Positions 57,421 to 64,000 of a stretch of DNA of 64,000 nucleotides are shown here, piece after piece. How positions within the stretch are numbered: position 1 is the first letter of the stretch; each line of letters begins with the position of its first letter. The translations under genes were made by a program, and so were the position numbers. The stretch spans positions 16,748,135 through 16,812,134 of the forward strand of contig NC_052505.1 in assembly GCF_014356525.2 (NCBI RefSeq). Direction: 5' to 3'. This DNA is from Nilaparvata lugens (lineage: Eukaryota > Arthropoda > Insecta > Hemiptera > Delphacidae). The notes under the pieces were generated by a model. The model saw nothing but the letters and a program-made list of their open reading frames with translations. It had not been told where the DNA came from and did no database searches.

Positions 57421-57844
57421 TCAAAATGAATCAACTGAACCCATGAATATGTTTACTATGTAGCTGACTACACAGAACAGAAGCAGAACGTATATGGGAC
57501 TTATGTGATGCGGCCGTGATAAAGCCTAGAGAGTCATTCATTAATTATACGCCTCTTGGATGCTAGGAAACAAACAGCCCCTTCGCAGTTGTAGTGGCAC
57601 GACTGTTCAAATTACTGGGTGGCTACGGCTGGGGACTAGAGAAGAATGAATGGAAGAATGATTATTGGACCAATGAAGTCCCAGCTCAAAGGCAAATTCC
57701 GGTCTCTATCATCATCTTCTCCGTCCTCCTTCATCACTAATATCATGCCTCTTCTGCTCCGTGGCGGATGAGTCTAGAGTGTGGAGAGTAGACTGGCTCC
57801 AGTCCTGTGTACTTTGAATTGCTAGATGTCGGTTCGTTCACTCC

Positions 57845-58020
57845 TCATCCTCAGAGACACCTCCTCCTCTTCCTCCTTCTCTTCCTACTTCTCTTCCTAC
57901 TCCTTCTACTCCTCCTTCTCCTTCTCCTCCTTCTCTCCTTAACCATCTCCTCATCACCCCCAGCTCTTCTCAACTACCTCCTCCTCATCTTCCTCCTCCT
58001 TCTCCTCCTCTAGCAATCTT
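57845..58020. repeat. CTC/TTC-rich low-complexity run
   Basis: Nearly pure pyrimidine sequence (CCTCCTCTTCCTCC, CTTCTCCTTCTCC). It produces a poly-leucine shadow frame that is not a gene. Confidence 0.95.
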
Positions 58021-61000
58021 CTCCTGAGCTGATGCAGACCGCCACCACACGGCCATATGCAGACCACATGCAATCCTGTCTCCAATTGATAAGAGCAGAC
58101 TGAACAAATGCTCTCTCACTGAATCTCTGCAACTGTCTCCACTCCCTTTGTTAATTTTGTCTGGGATTGTTGTTCGAATTATGTCTCTCTGAAATTATAT
58201 TTCCTGCGTTTTCAAATCAGTGGAAGAAAGGAAGAGATTCATTCTTCTAGTTTATGTAATAGAAAAGTACAACGTACTAACCTATATCTCTTTTGATATC
58301 ATACTGTTATTCTCATCTATTTATCGATTAACAAAGTCAGTAATCATAATAATATACAGCATAATCAGAAGACAACAACTACTTGGAATCAAGTCGAATT
58401 TGCGTATCCTATTTCACTCAAGTCAATTATATTTCTTCTCAGCTTCAAGATTTATAAAAGCATACCCTATAATTGGACTACGTTCAATATAATCGCTGAT
58501 GTGAACAACAATGATTCTGAAATAACATAGGAAATAATGGGGAAATTAATACTATCTTCATTGTTAATTAAGTTATTAAACTTTTGTCATACAAGATCAT
58601 CAGGAATCAAGTTTCTACATTGAAAATTCTATAAGAAAATAGGATATATTCATGATAAGGATGATGTTTGTTTTTATTATTTATACTTTCCTAAAGCGAC
58701 GCTCTACTGGACGACAAGGCGTCTAATGGCTGAACAGCCAAGGACGGGCGTTGGATAGAAGAAGATTATTTCTACCTTCATGAGATACAAGTGAAACATC
58801 TCTATGGAATGAGAATTCAAAATCTATGATATACATAAATCATTTCTATTTCCTCAAACTGAAAAGGTATTCTGTAGACTATTAGTTTGAGATAATATAA
58901 AGTAGAGATGAAATATTCCTGATTTGCAATAGTAAATCATCATAATTTCAAAATCATCAAGCGACAATATTTTTAGGTAGATGCACGTCAAAACATAATG
59001 ATACAGTGGATTTATTCCGTGAATATTGGAAAATATTCTTTTCAAATCCATCAGGCAAAATAAAATTCTGCACAATTCGCAATTCGCCTCGATTACTGTG
59101 CTCTGTTCAAATGTGAAATTCACTATTCGCGATTTGGAGGCTTGAAAAAGTCCACCATCATATTTTAGGCTTTGTAATTTCAGTGAGGAAATAGAAAAAC
59201 TCATAGCTAACACCACAGACAAGAATCAGTGTTACCTCGATTCAGAGCCTGGTGACGCATTTTTGTAGACCATAAATCCCAGCTGATATCGATTTTTTAG
59301 TGTGGCGGTGATTAGACTGCGAATAGAACGCACGTCCGCTGTCCTGATAACGATATCTGGTAATTGCTTTGCTTGGGCTTGGGGCTCTCGCCAGCCAGAA
59401 ATATGAGCCAATTACAAGCGCCCTTTCCTTGCCTAATCGCTGCTAGATAAGCCTCTGCTCCAGCAGCCTCTAACGCTCATTATCCAATCAGAAAAAACTA
59501 TAATCTCAGAAATCACATTGGATTACGAGGAGAGAACATCCGTGAATATCATTTCAACTTTATATCTCTGTTATTCATGCATTATTGAATTTTAACTCAG
59601 TTGTGGTATTGAATTAGTTGTCTTCCTCTTTCAAACAAGAAGTTAGAAGACTTTGGCCTGGTCCGACTCACAATATCAGCTTAATACCTTCGTAATGGTT
59701 TGATAAAACTAATATGGAATCATTGCCACCTCCTATGTGATTGGCCTATGTCTCTTTTTCCGACTGGTTGATGATTTGGAATTCGTATTCATAGAATGTG
59801 TATTAATAAATGATTTATAATGAAAATCACTCAGGATTACGAATGTACCCCCATGCCTTCAAATAGTGAGTTGAAAATGATTGATCTATTAACAGCATCC
59901 CCCTATTTTATCAATTTCTATACATCATCAATATAAAATTGGCAGAAATGTAAAATTTTAAAATCTTAGAAAATTACAACATCTCTTTTATACATGATAA
60001 AAGCAATACAGATTTTACAACATGAGAAAATACTATTACAAAATAAAACGCAATGCCAATTGAGTATTTGCATCTCGAGGTACTAAACCTGTTTGAGATG
60101 GTGATATAAAATTTATTACAAAACTATAGCTCTAAAATGTAGTTACTGAGGCCGACAGTCGCATATGAAGTGACACATATTACATAACAGTATCGATGAT
60201 TTATCATTTTTAAAATAGAAAAACAATATTTCTATTCCATGCAATTTCTGATAACACTGTTCAACTCATCATCAATACTATTAATCTTTTGAATATTTTG
60301 ACCATCAATATTGGAAAGAGTTGTGGAGCACTAAATATATTTTGAATACTTCATTAATTCTTTAAAATTTCAAATTGATGGTTGAGAATCTAAATCATCA
60401 TGAAAACAATTTTTTTTTCAAAGTGCAGCTTCTTGGGTACAATATTTAATCCTTTTGAGATGATTATTCCTCAACTTTTTTTATCTTCTTCAACTCAAGT
60501 TATAAAGCTCAATCGCACAAGCTTTCTGCTGATTCTTGTATCAATCACTGTATTGACCATATAGCATTTATCAAATTCTAGGAGAACTTTTGTCTTCAAT
60601 GACTCTTGGTTCTTCTTAATACTCATTGGAATTCATCAACAGTTTCTGATAATTCGAAAGACGAACTATAATTTCAAAAGTTTTGTTCATGGAAAAGGCA
60701 ATCATATGAGCATTTTATTGCATGTTTGTGGTCTGTTCTATCCAATTTGTGATTGGTTTGAAACACCGAAATCAGTTGATCAAAGTTTTATGGAAAACCT
60801 TCCATTCTTTCATAAAACTCAGAAAGTTATATGGAAAAGTTTGTGGGTAAACGTAGCAGTTAATAGGTGTTATGAAGGGCGTTGATCCCTATCGTAACTT
60901 TCCCTCTTTTTACGAGTGAACTGGAACTTGCAACTATCTGGTCAACAACTGTGTTTTTCTGAGCGTGGTTGCCAAACAGTACTTTCAATTTTTTCAAGTG

Positions 61001-62320
61001 AATATACAACATGTAATATATGCATCCAGATCCTGTTAAAATAATTAGTCTAGTATCCTTCCTTCCTTATTTATTCAATAATATATTATTGAATTTGGAA
61101 ACAGACTAAGCTCAACTGTCTATGAATTCCTTGCTTGAAATTTCATTATTCCAAATGGGTATCTCGATAACAATCAGAGGACATGAATTTGATCAGTGGA
61201 ATCAAAAAAATATTCTCTTCTCGATATTTACATTGAGCAGTTCTAAAGCACGAAATATACCTGCAATATCATAGTACAATATAGTACCTACTAGCTTATG
61301 AAAATAGGCCAGCTAACTGACCAATCAGAAATCTAGTTTAGAACCAATTCAATGTCCTTGAAGTCTCAAGAGTCAAGAGTCAATAGAACTTGATAAACTT
61401 CGTCCCTAGAATTAAGGATAGCACTATTATTTTTCAAAGAAATATGTATATAATTTATAAATAAATGAATACATCATTTGGAAACGTCTTTCGTAGTGAT
61501 ATGATTTATACTAGAATCATTATCTCAGGTCATACATTTTAAGGGACAATGTTTTCTTGTAATTAGATGATAGACAGTGGCATCCCATCTTGTAGCGTTT
61601 TATGGTACCCTGTTAAACTGTGTGAAATGGAGTTTGTAGTTCAACATTCTTGACCGAATATAATCCTTCAAGAACATTAGACAAGTATGATATATGCCAA
61701 TTAATGTAAGAACGATTCAATTATAATCAAATTCTGAATAGAATTGATGTAAGAATGAACGAATATCAATTCCACATAATGAATATTTAAACTTATATTC
61801 GTTGAAATATTGAAATAAATCAGCAAAATGATTCACTAATGATAAATACTCGACCTAGTAGCTGTTGCTATCTACCGGCAGAGATCAGAGTTATGGATTC
61901 GAACTGTCGACCAATCAGGTGATACGAGGTGTGTTCGTGGAGGGAGCCTGAACTCAACCTTGCTTGTGATTGGTGCGCTTCCCCAAAAAACGGTTTCTCG
62001 ACTTGTAAAAATTTACACCTCCAACTTAAATATTCCTTTAGTTGGTCAACTGAAGGCTAATTATAAGACTCCATCCATATCATTCTGCTCGATTTTTAAG
62101 GTTTCAGTTTATTCGATATGATAATAGTATATGACGATCGGAACTGAATTGATTCAATAAATCAGTTAGTTTTACATTTTCGAGTTTATTCCATTCAATA
62201 TCATAATCATTTATCGCTGGTTTGAATTTTCTAACAAATTTCTCGTGTTTATACTGTGATTGAACCATTTCCATACTGGAACAGTAAAAAGTAGAATTAA
62301 AGAAAAAAAGAACTCAATAA
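58021..62320. other. Long non-coding stretch, probably NaCP60E intron
   Basis: AT-rich. I looked for the next channel exon (S4-S5 linker LKTII..., S5) after the phase-1 donor at 50234 and did not find it. Short frames at 58220-58492 and 58854-59222 (minus) have no motif. A slightly GC-richer patch at 59270-59480 has none either. Confidence 0.45.
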
Positions 62321-62453
62321 ATAAAAAGTTGTGAACAATTTGTAAATGTATAATATAATTATGGATTATATGGATCAATGTTTAAAAAATAAAAAGTTGT
62401 GAACAATTTGTAAATGTATAATATATTATGGATTATATGGATCAATGTTTAAA
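62321..62453. repeat. 68-bp tandem duplication
   Basis: ATAAAAAGTTGTGAACAATT begins at 62321 and 62389, and both units continue TGTAAATGTATAATATA, ATGGATTATATGGATCAATG and TTTAAA. They are nearly identical, so recent. Confidence 0.95.
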
Positions 62454-62787
62454 TAATCGTCACAATTGAGTTATGATGATCAAAGAGGTGTGCCGTTACA
62501 ATCGATGGTTGTCAAAAAACATTCTATATAATTTTTCATAGAATCTCTTTATCTTAGGGACCGATGGTGTTCAAAGTCAATGAATCACGTTTTTCATTAA
62601 TAATCAAGCGATACAAAATTATCACAAATGAAAACTTTCATCATCTCTATCGTTATCTTCATAGGGAATTCGTAAATCTTTATCATAAGATAGAACCATT
62701 CCCATAAGTTTAGTGTCATCACACTCTCGAATGAATCTCCATTGATTCAATGAACGCTATCATGAAATTATCTATTTATGGTGGGGG

Positions 62788-63651
62788 CTAAAAGCAAAAG
62801 CTGCAAAGTCCACTTGAGTGAATTTCACAGGACAGCCAAAAGAAAATTCAAGGTAGTTTCAGCAAAGGTAGGAGGCTGAATTTTTTTCTATTAATTCTTA
62901 TATATTGATAATGAACTTCCACAAAGTATTATGACTGGAAGCTTTTTTTTGAGTGGTTACAGCAGTTTTTAGTTGTTTAGATGTGTTTTAAGTTTTGGAT
63001 TTTGCTAACAACCTTTTATTTACTGCTTTAGACAAATTTACACAAGGATAAAAATGTAACTTTTTTATTACAAATGGAAAAAAATGTATTTAAGAGTTAA
63101 CAAAGACAAATGAAGTAATGATCATTGACTGCAATCTTCCAAAAACAGTAAACAACGATAGAACGATGCGGTCATGCGGACGCATAAAAAGTGATCACAT
63201 GGCTGAATTACTGACTGTGATGGGTGGTATTGGATTTTGTCGATTTTGCTTCACAGATGACGACATTTGAACTTGAATTTTGGAGACTTGGCTTCTAAAG
63301 GTAGGCGCACACAGATCGTCATCGGACGGACGGCACGCATCGGACGGATCGGATGATTAGATTTGATGCATTGTTTTCAATTGGAGTGTGCATACCTATA
63401 CGGATGCGGATAGTTATGCGCACTCCAATTGAAAACAATGCATCAAATCTAATCATCCGATGCGTGCCGTCCGTCCGATGACGATCTGTGTACGTCTACC
63501 TTGAGGCCACTTTTCAGTTATCAAAATAAATAATTTCCAAGATGTTTTTTGCTCCCAAGAGTTCGGTATCTCCAAACTAGACACAATACAGCATACAGTG
63601 GTACCAAAACTCAATTTCGAAAAAAATGGACTTTGCAGCTTCTGCTTTTAG
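62788..63651. mobile_element. DNA element with 25-bp TIRs, 864 bp
   Basis: CTAAAAGCAAAAGCTGCAAA then GTCCA at 62788-62812 is mirrored by TGGACTTTGCAGCTTCTGCT then TTTAG at 63627-63651 with one mismatch. No transposase. A palindromic MITE (63298-63505) is nested inside. Confidence 0.8.
63298..63505. mobile_element. Palindromic MITE nested in the 62788-63651 element
   Basis: AAAGGTAGGCGCACACAGAT and CGTCATCGGACGGACGGCAC pair with GTGCCGTCCGTCCGATGACG and ATCTGTGTACGTCTACCTT. The arms run inward through GATTAGATTTGATGCATTGT and TTTCAATTGGAGTG. One arm holds an extra roughly 8-nt ACGGATCGG near 63350. Otherwise almost perfect. Confidence 0.9.
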
Positions 63652-64000
63652 TAGATATATTCATGAAAATGGAAAGTAAATGCATGCTATCGCCCAAAAC
63701 CAAGGAAAGCGATTGATTTAGTTACATGATCCTCAATCACATCAATTCTAAATAACGTCTGCAGTGTAATTGCCCGTCAGGCAAAACTTTCCCACAGTAC
63801 TTCAGCTCCAGGTAGACTCAGCGCACCAAAACAAGAGAAATTGAGAGTTCAGATCACAAAACGTGGCGTGTAGATTGTGGATATTCAAGTATTGATAATA
63901 GAGACAAGCTTGCAGATATGCCAAGCTACACTGGTTCAGTCTTGCATTGTTTTATTACGCCCGAAGAAAATAGAAGTGCAATACAGCAGAGAGTATAACC
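63652..64000. other. Window end, nothing recognised
   Basis: AT-balanced non-coding sequence without motif-bearing frames. Confidence 0.5.

Noticed and set aside
57807..58013. Poly-leucine plus-strand frame
   Set aside because: Translation of a CTC/TTC low-complexity run, not a transmembrane protein.

Overview
The window is AT-rich, intron-dominated animal DNA and almost certainly from an insect. Its one unambiguous conserved gene is an insect-type voltage-gated cation channel of the DSC1/NaCP60E (sodium channel 60E) family. The density of truncated LINEs, foldback MITEs and a Crypton-type tyrosine recombinase resembles the large, repeat-rich genomes of hemipterans such as planthoppers. That placement is my impression, not a demonstrated result.

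Gene content: two coding exons of the NaCP60E/DSC1 orthologue lie on the + strand. Exon A (43001-43209) covers the end of the cytosolic N-terminus and segment S1 of homologous domain I. Exon B (50013-50233) covers S2, S3 and the S4 voltage sensor of domain I. The splice phases agree (2/2) and the joined reading frame is continuous. The intron between them is 6,803 bp. The last 13.8 kb of the window appears to be the next intron, and no following exon was found. Most of the first 43 kb is either intron of the same gene or upstream sequence. A 75-nt, phase-0/0, coding-like segment at 1546-1620 and a GC/CpG-rich island at about 23220-23580 are the only weak candidates for further exons.

Mobile elements: 1-28.9 kb holds several 5'-truncated non-LTR retrotransposons (15370-16360, 16551-16907, 17440-17900, 20999-21250, 22414-22880, 25384-25935, 27721-28870). 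At 15.3-17.0 kb a MITE was hit twice by RTE-like LINEs; both insertions have recognisable target-site duplications and one is internally inverted. From 35 to 53 kb there are MITEs (including a pogo/Tigger-like one at 38719-39301), foldback elements, a large repeat family present in opposite orientations on either side of exon A (40403-41465 and 48712-49560), and several 90-205 bp tandem duplications. A degenerate antisense LINE abuts the exon A acceptor.

54.9-56.3 kb (minus strand) carries an intact tyrosine recombinase ORF with a complete R/K/H-x-x-R/H/Y catalytic set, consistent with a Crypton DNA transposon. Its 3' coding end is a five-unit, 69-bp in-frame tandem repeat. About 260 bp of its 5' non-coding region is shared with a second locus at 21628-21890. 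A GC-rich palindromic repeat complex and a very long hairpin (53577-54556) adjoin it. Beyond 58 kb the sequence is mostly unremarkable, apart from a short tandem repeat and a composite element with terminal inverted repeats at 62788-63651.

No rRNA, complete tRNA, CRISPR array or bacterial-type operon is present.
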